A DNA stretch of 64,000 nt from Linnemannia schmuckeri (Eukaryota; Mortierellomycota; Mortierellomycetes; Mortierellales; Mortierellaceae): NCBI GenBank assembly GCA_029449235.1, contig JANATG010000015.1, positions 1 to 64,000 on the forward strand. The letters run 5' to 3'. The number at the start of each line of letters is the position of its first letter. Position 1 is the first letter of the stretch. The position numbers and the translations under genes are program-made. Shown here one piece after another: positions 41,799-54,220 of the stretch. The notes below the pieces were generated by a model. That model saw only the letters and a list, made by a program, of their open reading frames with translations. It was not told the DNA's origin and did no database searches.

Positions 41799-43565
41799 AT
41801 GGAGTCTATTATCAACAACATCCAACATCTCCAGGAGCGCCACGACGCCACCTGGGAGGCCGCACGCGACTCTTCCCACAACCACAAAGACGGCGATCAC
41901 CATCATAACAAGAAACAGCATCACGGCAAAGGCAAGGGCAAGGGCAAGGGCAAGGGCAAGGACAGGCGAAAGGGTAACGGCAAAAAACATCACGGTTCTA
42001 AACACGCCCACAAGAAACCCACTCGACACCGCGTCCACCACCGAACCCACAAGGGCGAAGCGCACCATTCCAGAAAGACTGTTCGTGACAAGCCCAAGGG
42101 CAAGAACAAAGGGCACCGCCACAAGGACAAGGACGGTCACAGTAATCATAACAGCAAAACAAGGGAGCATAGTGAAAAGAAGGATGGCGGCCATATCGGT
42201 CATTCTGTTGACGGATCCAAGCATGGGCACCACCATGGCAAGGATGGCGGCCATATCGGTCATTCTGTTGACGGATCCAAGCATGGGCACCACCATGGCA
42301 AGGATGGCGGCCATATCGGCCATTCTGATGACGGATCCAAGCATGAACACCACCATGGCAAGAATAGTGGCAAGGAGAGTGGCAAGAACGGTGGCAAGGA
42401 CGGCAAGCATCCTGCTAAAGGCAAACATCCTATTGACGAAAAGAAACCCGCCAAAGGAAAGCACCCTGTCAACGATGGAAAGCACCTCAAAGACGGCAAG
42501 GACGGTGATGAAAAGAAGAAGGGAGGCGAAGGCAAGGAGGGAAAGAAGACGGAAGGAGAGGGCAAAGAGAAGGCCAAGAACGGATCCGATGAGAAGATCT
42601 CCAACAAAGATGACGAGAAGGGTGTTGCTAGAAAGAATGGTGATGAGAAGGGTACAGCTGGCAAGGACAAGGACACGGCCCATAAGGGTAAGGAGCTCCA
42701 GGATGCCGAGGGAGCTCTCCCTGGCACCAAGACTGGTCCTGAAAACAAGACAGCTGCCCCACTTGACAGCAACGTCGCGACTCCGTCTCAGGGTAACCAA
42801 GCTGTCTCCGGATCTCCCTTCTTCACCAACGCTGGGCCCAATATCTCTGGAACCCCCAGCCACCCCACAGGCTCTGGCAGCAGCAAGAGTGTCGCCACAC
42901 CCCCCAATGGACACATCGAAAACAACAATAACAAGACTTCAGACGCCAAAATCGTCATCTACACCCTGATCCCGTTGACTATCATCGCCGGAGCGGTCTA
43001 TGGCGTTGTCGCCTACCGCCGCAAGAACACTCACCGACGCGCCCTTCGCCGCCGCCTCCAAGAAGATGCAGAAGCCGCTGCGTTAGCAGCCCGTACAGCT
43101 GGTGATGACAATGACGCCTCCTCGCTGATGAGTGCCGTCAGCTACCGTCCCCCAGCCCCCTTTGCCAGCGAGGTCGATGTTACTACCGAGTCCATGGAGA
43201 CAAACCCAGATATTGTGGTCGGCAACGGCAGTCAGCACTTGATCTCTGCACCCAAACGCGACGAGGGCCGCCTCGGTGATTACCAGGATTACTCCCATGT
43301 CTGCCAGTCGCAGATGTTGGGCAAAAAGTGCACCAATCACAGTATCAGCTGCTTTGTTGCCCTGAACCACAGCAACGGAGGACTGAGCGCCATGGCTGCA
43401 CCCCGCACCCCTTCTACCTCGGCCTCCAGAGCCTTGATCCCCATGTTAGAAGCAACCTCCTCTTCCTCGAACACCGCCGTGACTATGTCTGAGAAACAGG
43501 AAGCTGATTCTTCCTCTTTGCCCTCTGCGTCGCTTTCACTCGCAGCCCCCGCCCCCACTTTATAA
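41799..43565 (+). CDS. His/Lys/Gly-rich single-pass membrane protein
   Basis: A single exon of 588 aa from ATG 41799. The first about 330 residues are extremely rich in His, Lys, Gly and Asp, with GK repeats (about 48-58) and three 20-residue tandem repeats (42181-42360, GHIGHS..DGSKH.HHHGK). One transmembrane helix lies near 384-405 (IVIYTLIPLTIIAGAVYGVV), followed by a basic stop-transfer (YRRKNTHRRALRRR) and a Ser/Ala-rich cytosolic tail. No cleavable signal peptide is obvious. The His clusters could bind divalent metals or heme, or the region could be an extracellular wall or matrix anchor. I do not recognise a family, and function is unknown. Confidence 0.8.
   Translation: MESIINNIQHLQERHDATWEAARDSSHNHKDGDHHHNKKQHHGKGKGKGKGKGKDRRKGNGKKHHGSKHAHKKPTRHRVHHRTHKGEAHHSRKTVRDKPKGKNKGHRHKDKDGHSNHNSKTREHSEKKDGGHIGHSVDGSKHGHHHGKDGGHIGHSVDGSKHGHHHGKDGGHIGHSDDGSKHEHHHGKNSGKESGKNGGKDGKHPAKGKHPIDEKKPAKGKHPVNDGKHLKDGKDGDEKKKGGEGKEGKKTEGEGKEKAKNGSDEKISNKDDEKGVARKNGDEKGTAGKDKDTAHKGKELQDAEGALPGTKTGPENKTAAPLDSNVATPSQGNQAVSGSPFFTNAGPNISGTPSHPTGSGSSKSVATPPNGHIENNNNKTSDAKIVIYTLIPLTIIAGAVYGVVAYRRKNTHRRALRRRLQEDAEAAALAARTAGDDNDASSLMSAVSYRPPAPFASEVDVTTESMETNPDIVVGNGSQHLISAPKRDEGRLGDYQDYSHVCQSQMLGKKCTNHSISCFVALNHSNGGLSAMAAPRTPSTSASRALIPMLEATSSSSNTAVTMSEKQEADSSSLPSASLSLAAPAPTL
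42181..42360 (+). repeat. Three 60-bp tandem repeats in the His-rich protein gene
   Basis: Units 42181-42240 and 42241-42300 are identical. Unit 42301-42360 differs at a few bases. Each encodes 20 residues with six or seven His or Lys, in frame. Confidence 0.95.
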
Positions 43566-43754
43566 AAAAAAAAAAAAAAAAAAAATACATGCACACAGAG
43601 ACAGACATAAGCGTCGCGTAATGACTTTTTCGTTTATTATTAATAGCATTGGAATAGTAATAGTACAAGAACCAAAGGGTTCGATATTTTTTTTTTTTTT
43701 TTTTATGAGCAAGTGATGAATAAAAACAAACAAAAAAAACAAAAAAAAGACAAA

Positions 43755-45729
43755 TCAAGAGCGTTCAGTCCGAATACTCTTTCTAAAGAATGACAGCTTG
43801 TTTAACTTGACAGGCGCAGATCCGCTATTCATCTCAGAACTCGACACCCCGCTTTGGAAAAGACCACCCTTTTGACCACCGCTCGCTCGCTGCAGCTGCT
43901 GTTGCGATTGACTTCCTCCTCCGGTTTGTCCGCCACCGTTCCGTCCAGGAGCGCCAGGGATATGTCCCGGCGCCGGTCGACGGGGCTCAATCGCCAAGCT
44001 CTTGGTATAGCTCCGTTCGGGATCCTGGTTCTCCATGCACTTGTTGATATAGTCGCGAAGTCGGGGCACTTCCAGCAACTCATAGGAGCCCTGGAAGCTA
44101 CGAAACTCTTGAACTGCCTTGGCCAGCTGATGGAATCGGCCGTAACGAAGCAGCTTACGAGTCACCACTGGGAGGGGCGTTGTTGGTGGAGCTTGAGAGG
44201 AGGAGGAGACATCAGAAGAGGCGGAAGAAGTATTTTGCGGGGGGGTGAGCTCCTTGTAGGGCGAGTTTCCATCCTCGATATATGTAATCGCCTTAAAGTA
44301 AAGGCCTACAGGGAAGGACAGCGTAAAAGATGGCTCGTTGTTAGAGATGCAAAATGTTGACGCGATGAATTAGAGTTTTTCAAGCATAGGCGTTTTTTGA
44401 AGAAAAAAAAAAAAGCAATCAGAGAAACAATTATTTTTGATGTTTCAACACTCCTTACCAAGGAAAGGGATGCAGGGCGTCTGGACAGTTTTCAGCTTGT
44501 TTCGATAGGCGCTGTAGTTGGCTTCGCTGGAGATGGCCTTCTTGAGTTGTAGGAATCGCTCCAAATATGCCTTGTTGATGCCCTGCGAGAACCATTCACA
44601 AAAAATAAAAGTCAGTTGGTTGACAACGATAAGAAACACGACAAACACACAACAACACAATAACGTGGACAAAAACGATAAGACATACCTCCCAAGTGTT
44701 GTAGAGACGGCTAACAGGCGTGGACTCAATTCCGTTGGTGATGGCCATCAGGGTATCAAAGTTGTTCATCTTGAGGCACTCCTCGCCCACCTCAATCCAG
44801 TGCTTCACAATAGTCACTCGCCGTTTCACATCTTGTTCATCGACCACCGTTTCAATTAACCATTCCGTAATCTATTGTAGAACAGTAATCACATCAAGAC
44901 ACGTCAGTTTCAATCTAACAATCAAGGCAACAAAGAATGAGAAAAGAGCCGAAAAGCTGTCTTACCTTGTTGGAGACTTGGATCATTCGAGAGCAAGTCG
45001 GCTTGTCCTTGTTGAGCAACTCGAGGTAGGGAATGTCTGCATATAACTTGCTGACCAAAATGGTGATCTGACGCGCAAGCTCCACAGCCTTGATATCCGT
45101 CACTGGGACCTTGGTCATAGTCATTTCACTCGACAACGCGTTCAACAGTGCCTTGGTGACAGATGGTGCGGGCGGACCTCGGCTATTAGTGCTATCCCGG
45201 CCGCCAAGACCTCCAAGACCCTTTCGACCTGCACTCTTGTCCTTCACAGTCGCGAATTGCTTGCTGTTGTTACTGCTGGCATTTTCGGCTTGTTGCTGCT
45301 GATCCTTGGCATATTGGTTCAAACGGTCGTGGGATCGCGCCTTGCTGATGGTTTGAGATCGGCCACCGAGGCATAACGAGCGCCGTTTGTTGCCCTAATT
45401 GGTTTACACAACCAGCAAATGTGAGAATGTTAGTAGTCTTTTCTGTTTTGTACATAAAGACAAAAATGCTCATGAATGAGAAGCACTTACCCATTGGATC
45501 AACATGTCCAGGAGACGGCCAGCAGGTCCAGGCAACGTCTTCTTCATCTCATGGGTCACAAACTCTGTGATTGGTCGGAATGCCTCGCGGTCCTTCTCAG
45601 TCACCCAATATCCCTCCAACCACGTCTTGAACGCGATGTGTACTCTAAGGAGCAAAAAACAAAGATTGAAGAGTTTTAGTGTCTTTATAAATTAATACAG
45701 TGTCTCTTTCACCCCGTCACGCAAACGCG

Positions 45730-45765
<36 letters not shown>

Positions 45766-47588
45766 GTTCACTCCAAATGGCTTACCTCTTCTGGACACGA
45801 TCTTGCTTTTGTTGTGTCCAAATCGTGAGCTCGTGCTCGTTCAGACCCGAAGGAGGGGGCTGCATGAACCGCTTAATCAAGAGTTCAGTCAGTTCGAGAG
45901 GGGTTGTAAACAGGCGGAAGGTCGTGAAGAATGTCATTACCAGTGCCGAATCTAAAAAAAAAAAAAAAAAAAGACAGGGAGAGAAAGTTAAAACGCGCTC
46001 AGGGGGCCAAACCCTCTTTCCGTTTCAGCTTAACATCCCTTCGCCCCTTGATTTTTTTTTCATATTTGATCCTTGACTGTTTACCTGGAGCGCTCTTATG
46101 GGTAGTGAGCATTTCAACGAAGGCTTCCAGGGTAGCGGCGACGAGTGTTCCATTGTCATTATAGTGTACATCTTCGGGTTCATAGTCGTCCTCAAGAAAC
46201 CAAGGGGTAGCTGTTGCAGGAGTGGTCCCGTGTTTGAACTCGCCGCTAAGTCTGGCTCTAGTCGGCCCTGTTCGGTTCTGACGTGCTCGAAAAGTGGTTG
46301 GGCTTGGACCACCTCGAAACTGCTGTTGCTGTTGGAGGCTCATGGTGCTTTCGCTCGAGACGCGTCCTCTGACACTATTGGCATCCTGGTTGTTGCTTCG
46401 ACTACGCAGACTAGGTGAGAGAGGACGTCCTCCACTCCTGGACTGCACACTACTCTCAGTGGCAACGCTCAGATTCGAGATCACACTCTCGCGACGTTGA
46501 GTCTTCGCTGTTCTTCTCGCGCTCTGACCTTCCACGAATGACTGAATGTGAGGTGTCGATGGAGTCAAAAGTCCAGAGAGCAAGCTGTCGTCGCTTTTCG
46601 AGTTTTGAGCCTCTGTTCGCAAAGACGAGCCATTCACAGATGCCTTGGAGCCCCTGTGGCCTGCTGCTTGAACCAACTGCTGCTGCTGCTGGTGGTATTG
46701 TTGCTGGTGCTGGTGCTGCTGTTGGCGACGATCCTGATAATCCTGTCTGGGCTCGTGCTCCCCCTGCTCTCTCATTGCCTGGCTGTCGCTCGATTTTCTT
46801 GGAAATGACACCTCACTGCGAATGGAATGCACAGATCCTCTCCTTGAGCTGGATGGCATTCCTGGGACAAGACTGGCATTGGTGTGGCCTCCAGATCGGC
46901 TGAATGTGCGAGACTCCGAGGTCATGTTGGGGCTGTGAGGATGTGGCGATGGGTCTCTCCGTGGTATCCTCTTGGAGGATTCCAGTCTGGGCGAAACTGG
47001 GATGGGGTTTCGAACACGTGCAGTCCCCGAAGGTCGAGCGATTGTTCCTGAGGCTGCACCTTGGTTGGAGGTCGCGGACGATGTTGCCGACGACGATTTC
47101 TTGGCACGAGCACTTGCTGGCATACTGACTCCCAATCCTGTCATCTCCGAACTCTCTAAAGAGAGCTCTTCCGACCTCAAATCTACAAACGACTGCTCGT
47201 TTCTGGTGCCAGGCGCTCCTGGTTGGCTCTTGGCTATCCGCGATGTAGACGTAGGATGCACCAGCGCAGACCTGCCAGGCTTGACAGTCTTTATGGAAGG
47301 GCTGACTGGTCGCGATTCTAATGAGTTCTGTGATCTCAAGACGGATCGTGAAGGTGATCTGGGGTTGTGTGCGACAGCAGGGTCGACCTGCATAGGCAGA
47401 CTGCCTCGCTGCTTGACGTTGACGGGCGCGAGGGCATCCTCCTGTTCAAGCTGGTGAAACGCCTCGGTAGCGGGGAGAAACAGAGCTGTGATGGTTCTCT
47501 CTGCATCCTTGATCACCCCGTCCAGTTGCTCCTGAGCAATGCCGTTATTGCGGTGCTGCAGTTCCTTTGAATCTGTGATTTGGAAAAA

Positions 47589-47627
<39 letters not shown>

Positions 47628-50600
47628 TAAAAATTTAGCTTTGAAAATACTACGCGCAACAAATATTACATGCACAGTTATACACATCTCCTTTACACAT
47701 ACCTGCAGCTTCGAATCGGTGGTCTTCTTCCTCGGCTATAGAAACGCTCGGCTTGACACCCTTCTGACCGTTCATTATACTGTGGTGAGGAGTATTCTTT
47801 CCGCTCATAATAACAACCGCAGAATCATGGCTCGGCCGATAAAAGTCCACGCGGTTCCGTTCCAAATCGTGCGCCTCGCTGTAAGCAGCCTCTGGGTTGA
47901 GGTGATACGCATCCATCTCTTCACAGTGATGCTCTCCTTCGACCTGTTGCTTGTACCGATCACTAAGTGAGGTGAGCGAGGCGAATTTCCGGTTGAAGGG
48001 GAATCCCTGACTGGTAGTTGAGGTGGTTGGTTGTTTCGGTCGTGCTGGTGCTGTGTTCCTTGAAGTGATACTCTTTGATGCTGAAGTTGCCGCTGCTGCT
48101 TTTGCAGCCAAGTGTTGCCGAATATGACGCTCTTCTGCTTCCATTTGTGACTCTTCGGATGGCGTTGGTGAGGACCCTGGCAATGGGAAGGTAGTTTGTT
48201 GATCTTGAGTGAAGGAGACACGCTTTCCAGAGAATTGTGATGGTTCCTGGTTCGAGTTCTGACCCTTTGAAGGGATTTCCAGGTCGATGAGGCACTTAAG
48301 GAGGACCGAGGCAAGGTTCATCAGTCGGTTGAGGATAATCTCGGACGATGGTCCGTTGACAGTCAATACGTTCTCCATGATATGAATGAACTCGAATAAC
48401 TCGATGAGGGTCGACGACAGCTGGGTCTTGTGGATGATGTACTGCTCGTCCTCCTTGAAGTATGTCCGAACTTTTGTGTCGTCCGCACTGATATAGAACG
48501 CCTCCACCGCCTGCGCCGACTGCAAGGTTGTCCTAATGATCCCACTGAGCCCTTTGCTGCCAAAGCTGCCGTTCAGACATTCCATGTATTCGCTCAAAAG
48601 GAACTCAACGGCCTTCTTGGCTGCATTGTGCTTCTGGAGGTGCTCCGTCTTCCACTGTCGGACGGCATTGAATGACTTGAATCCCTTGGCAGAGTTGGCG
48701 CGGGAAACACGTCTACGTGGCCGTCCGTGAGAGTTAGAGTTGGGTGGAGAAGTGTCGACTTCGCCCTTGGCGTTCAAGACCATCTCCAATTCTCCTTCAT
48801 GAGTCGAAGCTGCCTCTGCTCGTATCCGAAGTCCAATCTCACGAGCACATGTTGCAAAATCGGTGATGCCCTCCAGAACCTGTCCTGAAAAGACTCCAAG
48901 CTTTTCTGTTGCGAATTGGCGCTGTCGGGTCGTCGTCAATGTCTGTGATCCGTTGGCGACACGGCACTTGGAATAAAGTTTTCCAAGCGCCCTGAGAATG
49001 ACTCGTCTTGACCGTGCGAGCTCTGGGTATGTTGCCAAGACAGGACTTTCGCGGGCGATGGTGTTGGTGAAGATAAGCAAAGCCTTGACACAGGAAAAGA
49101 CTTTGGCGACAATGGGTTGATATCGGTCGAGTTCGGCCTTTGAGGTCGCATCCCGCAGTTCCATGACATAAAGAGTCACTTCAGAGACGAAATCCGAGTA
49201 GGCATAGGTAATGTCGGCAGTGTTAACGCTGGTGGTCGATGAGATGGCATGTTGATAAAACATCTCACTTTCCATGTCAGTCGATGATCCTTCAGAGCCA
49301 TAGGCAGGTTGAGGCATGGAAAGCTGAGTGGGCGGAAAGGCAAGCTGGCCAGCTCTGGTCCGACCACCAGCAGGCGAATGAGTGGTGGCACTGCTGGCAG
49401 CTCCGCTGTTGTCGACTGTTCCCCAATCCAGTTGAATGCTATCCACGATGGATTCCATTACCGGTTCGCCCAAGAACTGTATCTCCACACCATCCAGTCC
49501 GGTCCTAATCTGGTCATAGTCTTCCGAGGTGATCTACATGGACACATTGGCAGCAACAGAATATCAAAGGAATTAGAGTTCCTGAACTTTTTCGAACGAT
49601 CCTTCTTTGATTAACTCCTTTCTTCTGTTTTCAACCAGGCGAACTCTTACCGAGGTTGGTCTTGAAAGGTACTGTTTTTGAGTGAAGAAAAGAGAGCCGC
49701 GGTAGAGGGGAAATGGGAGAAAAATTGTAAGTATGTGGGTCTTGGCCATTTTTTTCATTTTCTTTTTTTTATCTAATTACTTGACCAAAGAAATAGTGTT
49801 TCCATAACTGTATCTTCCTCACCTCTGACTCGTAAACGTCAGCGACTCTTTCAACGCGGTTGCTGGGAAACCACCCACGATTATTCTCACTTTCGCCGAA
49901 CCACCATCCTGATGCATCACAATGCCGCACTTTGATATATTGAAACTGAGTAAACGAAAGGTGTCCGTCACTATCGGTATGGTATTCGTGCGATGCTCGG
50001 ACTATGAAGTCCCCATCGACTGCAACGTCGGAGGACATGTCTGTGTAATCGTTGGTGTTATTGTTATTGGCTTTGCTGTTGTTGTTGTTATTATTGTTGG
50101 TGTTGTTATAGCCGTTGCCGCCCAACTGGGCGGCAGTTCTGTTTATGGTGGATAGAGACGTCTTTGTTGATTGCTGAGACCCGGCTGTGGTTGTATAGGC
50201 GGTCTCTTCAGTCGTAGTACAAGTCGCGTCGTCGTTGTTGTCGGTGGTTGCACTTGTAGCTGTGACCGTCCGTGCAAGAAATTCAGACAGGTCGTGGTAA
50301 AGTAGCTGCTGCTGCTGAAGGAGCTCAGAGTGGCGTCGGGTAGTGTTCCAAGAGATGCTGTCGAAGTTTGTGGTGCTTAAACTGAGGGTATGTGAAGAGA
50401 CAGCGGTAGCGGTGGAGGTAGAGTGAGGAATGTGCTGGACCTGCGTACTTGTTGTAGGGTGGGACGAGTTTGTAGGCAGCAAGGAGGTTTGATTTGGACG
50501 AGGGTTTGAGGAAGAAGAGATGGAGGAGGAAGAGTTGGTGATATAGTTTGAATTTGTGTAGCGACTTTCACTGTGCTTTTGCAAGCTGAGTGAAGAAGAG

Positions 50601-50758
50601 TAGGTGTGCCGGTTGTGGCGGTGATGGGATTTAATATAAGGATTGATGCCGCGGTCGTGGTGGTTATAGTCGTGGTGGGGGTGATGAATGTTGGAGTTGA
50701 TGTTGATGGGAAGGATGCCTAGTGTACCATAGGAAGAAGTGGTATCGGGACTGAACAT
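43755..50758 (-). CDS. CDC25: SH3-containing Ras guanine-nucleotide exchange factor (Cdc25-type)
   Basis: Ten exons (minus): 50758-49823, 49671-49651, 49533-47703, 47572-46085, 45951-45786, 45644-45491, 45394-44966, 44871-44689, 44582-44459 and 44305-43755. All joins are in frame, about 1960 aa. An Asn/Ser-rich N-terminus precedes an SH3 domain (about 250-305, ASGWWFGESENNRGWFPSNRV). Long Ser/Gln-rich regions follow. The RasGEF N domain lies at about 1405-1530 (MTFFTTFRLFTTPLEL). The catalytic CDC25 domain lies at about 1590-1850 (SNKITEWLIETV, VKHWIEVGEECLKMNNFDTLMAI, PFLGLYFKAITYIEDG). It should load Ras with GTP in cAMP/morphogenesis signalling. The family is certain, the orthology is inference. 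Confidence 0.94.
45731..45764. repeat. T34 tract in a RasGEF intron
   Basis: T34 on the plus strand, so A34 in the sense of the RasGEF pre-mRNA, 22 nt beyond the donor of the intron at 45785-45645. Confidence 0.95.
47591..47626. repeat. A36 tract in a RasGEF intron
   Basis: A36 on the plus strand is a U36 tract in the sense RNA. It ends about 20 nt before the 3' splice site at 47573. Confidence 0.95.
49651..49671 (-). other. 21-nt micro-exon of the RasGEF gene
   Basis: Encodes YLSRPTS in phase 0 between strong signals (AAAACAG and GTAAGA). Both neighbours are phase 0, so skipping it also leaves an open frame. It joins the end of the SH3-bearing exon to ITSEDYDQI. Confidence 0.65.
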
Positions 50759-53570
50759 TGGCAGAGGGGAGAGAAGATCGGAAGCTGCTAATGGTGCTGC
50801 TGTCGAGTATGCTCAGGTGGGAAGAGAGTAATATAGTACAGGTGCTGGAAGGAAGGTAGGACTGTTTTGGAGTGGGTTCATGAAGCCGTTCTGGCGCCTC
50901 TCAATGGTAGCAAATCCTCATAGGTATGGAGAAAGAGGAAGGTAAAGCAGCTCACAAGGAGCGAGAAAAGTGGTAAGTGGGATAAAGAGAAACGAAAGAG
51001 GAGCTTTGTTGAGGAGGAAGGGTGAAATGAAAAAAGGCGGTCGACAATGAAAGAGAAGAGACAAGAGAAAGAGAGAGGGTGTGTGTATGAGATGGTCTGA
51101 GAAAAGGAGTAAAAAGAGGGGGGGGGGGGGGGTGAGATTGGGCAATATGCAACTGCTGCTCGCGCGGATGGGATGCGGAGAAGGGTTGCTTGTCCAAAAA
51201 ACAAGAGTTTGGATCAACGGGAAATGAAAAAGGGAAGGGAGGGAGGAAAAGAAAGAGAGAGAGAGAGAAAAGGGAGAGAAGGGAGAGAAAAGAGAGGGAA
51301 AGAGAGAAAAGAAGGGAAAGAGAGAAGGGAAGGGAGAGTCGTTGGAATATGGGGCGTTGTTCTTGTCAATGTTGTTCAGTGACTGAAAAGTATACGGGTT
51401 TGCATAAAAAGGCGATCGCCAGCAGTGTAAATAAAATAACACAATAAAAAAAGAAAAGCTGTGACAATAGAGTGCCCAATGCGGTCACTGTTTGTCGCAA
51501 TGAATACAATAATAAAGCAGCAATAGTGCTGCTTTGCTTTTTGTTATTTGAGTTTTGCTTAGACTCTTTCTTTTTTTTTTTTTTTTGTTTGTTTGAAAAG
51601 GCAAACTTACAAGAGTAATCTAATCCTGCACACTACAAAATTGTGATGTTAAAAAAAGGATGAATGCTTTGTTCCTATTTTTTTCTGCAACGTTTGCTGC
51701 AAGTTTTGTTCGTGGAATTACAAAGAAGGGGGGAGGAGGGATGGGATGAACAGAGAGTACAAGGATAAGACAGAGTGAGTGGGTGAGTGGGTGAGTGAAT
51801 GAGTGCGTGAGGAAGGGAGATAGAAAAAAAAACCAGATGTGTTAAAGTGGCAAAAGAGGTCAGAAGGGAGGGAAGAGAAAGAAAATGAAAATAAAAAATA
51901 AAAAATAAAGGGAGAAGAGAAAAGAGAGGGGAAGTGAAGGGGTTAAAGTGATAATATTTTTCTTTTAATTCGCAATCGAGGAGCAGGGGGGGAGAATGAG
52001 GAGAGACAATAAGAAAGGAAAGGGAAGGAAAGGAAAGGGAAGAGAAGGGAAAGAAAGAGAAGGGAAAGGAAGGAAGGGTGAGCAAGGAGGTATGCTTGTA
52101 ACCAACAAGGATACGATGTTTTTTAACGCGGGAGAAAGAAAAAGAAAGAAACGAAAAGACGGAATGAATACAACAACAACGATGTATAATAACTGAATAT
52201 GAACATGCTACTTTATAGAAATATGAGGGAGAAGGAGAAGACGAAGAGAAACAAGAAGTGAAAAGAAGGGAAGAGAAGCGAAAAGAGGGTTGAAAAAGAA
52301 AAGAGAGAGTAGAGGATGGGGGTATGATGAACACAGGTGGGCGTGGCACTCAATTCAAAATGCCAACAAAAAAAAAGAGCAGAACACAGAACAGAGCACA
52401 AAGCAAAGCAAAGCAAACATACAAGTACACAAACAAACAAAAAAGCAAAGAGAGAGAAAAAAAGGGTTCTGTCAATCTGTTCTGGTCATCGCTGTTGCTG
52501 TTGTCACAGAGTGTCTTGGAGCGGATGTCTCGTACGGGTGTTTTTCATGTCTCTGAACGGCGGGCCTACTGGACCTGAGCAATTGGCAGCTGGCGATGGA
52601 CAAACGAACAAAACCTCGCACATTGTTGGAAGCAATTACAGAAATACATATCAAGAACAAAAGGATGCAAAATCCGATACGAAAGTAATAAAGAAGAGAC
52701 ATAAAAGAACCTCAACTGCGTGCTTTGGTGCTGTTGCAATTATTTGTCTCGTCTTTTTTTGTGTGGTGCTCTCTCAGTTTTCATTTTCTCCAAAATAAAG
52801 ATGCCGGCACCATCGGAATCTGCCCTGGTCAAATGTACCATCGGCATGTACATGGGTACACATATACACACAAAACCAAGCGGTTTCGGAAGAATGGGCA
52901 CTAATGTCGAAATGGCGACTTACAATTAGATCCGTTTCTTGTTCACTTTGAAAGCTTGTTGCGTCCTGACTGGTTAAGCGGCTGAATTATTGGCTTTAGC
53001 TGGCTGAAAGACTGGTTGGTTCGCTGGGTTGGTCGGATAGTTGGTTGGTTGGTTGACTGACTGACAAGACTGGTGAGGCCCCATCTGCGAGCATGTACAG
53101 GCGAACGTGTACAAATCAACATTTTTTTTTTTTGAGCACATGAATCAAAGAATGCCGCTAAACCGCTATTTTTACGGAATAATAGACCAAGTAGACAAAA
53201 GAAAAAAGAGATCCTCCAAACAGACACGAGGAATGCCCCTCGACATGGCCCATTTTTTTTTGAACAATAGCTAGCTCGTCTTCGTTATGACTGTTCAGCT
53301 TGAGAGATACGATAAACACCCAGCAGCCCGCCAAAATGCAAAGTAACAAAACAAGGAAGAAAGGTGAGCTTCAAAATTGCAGATCGGGTGCGAATATATA
53401 TGTTATTAAAACTAGCAGCAACATGCCTATTATTACATTCCCTCACCAATGCTCTTCCCTCCATTTCTCATTCTTCTATCTTCTCTCTTTCTCTTACTCT
53501 CTTTCCCCTGGACGGCCTCGGAGTGATAAATTGGAAAAAATCCACGAGAATGGATGGAATGGAGGGAATG

Positions 53571-53608
<38 letters not shown>

Positions 53609-53831
53609 CGTCCTTCTGTAATGTAAACACACACACGCACACAAAAAGTCCCGATGAGCGAGTAGATAGTCTCTTTCTAAGATCTCTTTAGCTGTACCGC
53701 GATGAAGAAACCCCCGAAGATCCAAGATTTGCCATCCCCTATTTTATAGTTTTTTATGCGTCGTCGTCCTCTGCCTGTCTTTCAGTCTATTTGTTCAACG
53801 AACACTGACTAGACTTGGCGACCTCGCCTTG

Positions 53832-53863
<32 letters not shown>

Positions 53864-54220
53864 TGGTGCATTGCATATAGTCTATGTCATGTTTGATAAT
53901 AGGCTTCCAGCCCCCTTATCTTCTCCCTCCCTTCTTGTTGTTTTCTTGCATGATACCGACCAACAGAGAAGAATCCCACTGACTCAGTTCTCTCCCGTCT
54001 CGTTTTTCTCCTAGGCACTCTTGCAATGATTTTGAACCGTTACCTCTTCAACTCTCTTTTCTCAAAGAAGGAGCCATCAGGGAGGCGAAGCGAAGCGTGG
54101 CCGATTGGATTTGACTCAGACTGAGTTGTTGATTTCTTTGTGGTCAAAGTTGTGCCTGAAAAAATTGCCCTTGTGCTCCTTTTTCTCTTCCTTCACTTTT
54201 CCCTCGACGACCCATACGAA
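50759..54220. other. 3.4-kb gene-poor region with strand-skewed repeats
   Basis: Upstream DNA of the RasGEF (-) and of the folate gene (+). It is markedly purine-rich on the plus strand at about 50960-51350 and 51700-52320. It includes a G15 run (51118-51132), a GGGAA/AGGAA repeat field (about 52010-52080), (GA)n at about 53573-53605 and T27 at 53838-53864. Open frames here are low-complexity and show no recognisable domain. It may hold long 5'-UTR exons of the RasGEF. Confidence 0.6.

Noticed and set aside
52720..52929. 69-codon plus-strand frame in the gene-poor region
   Set aside because: Short, no homology, no splice context, and unusual codons for this genome.
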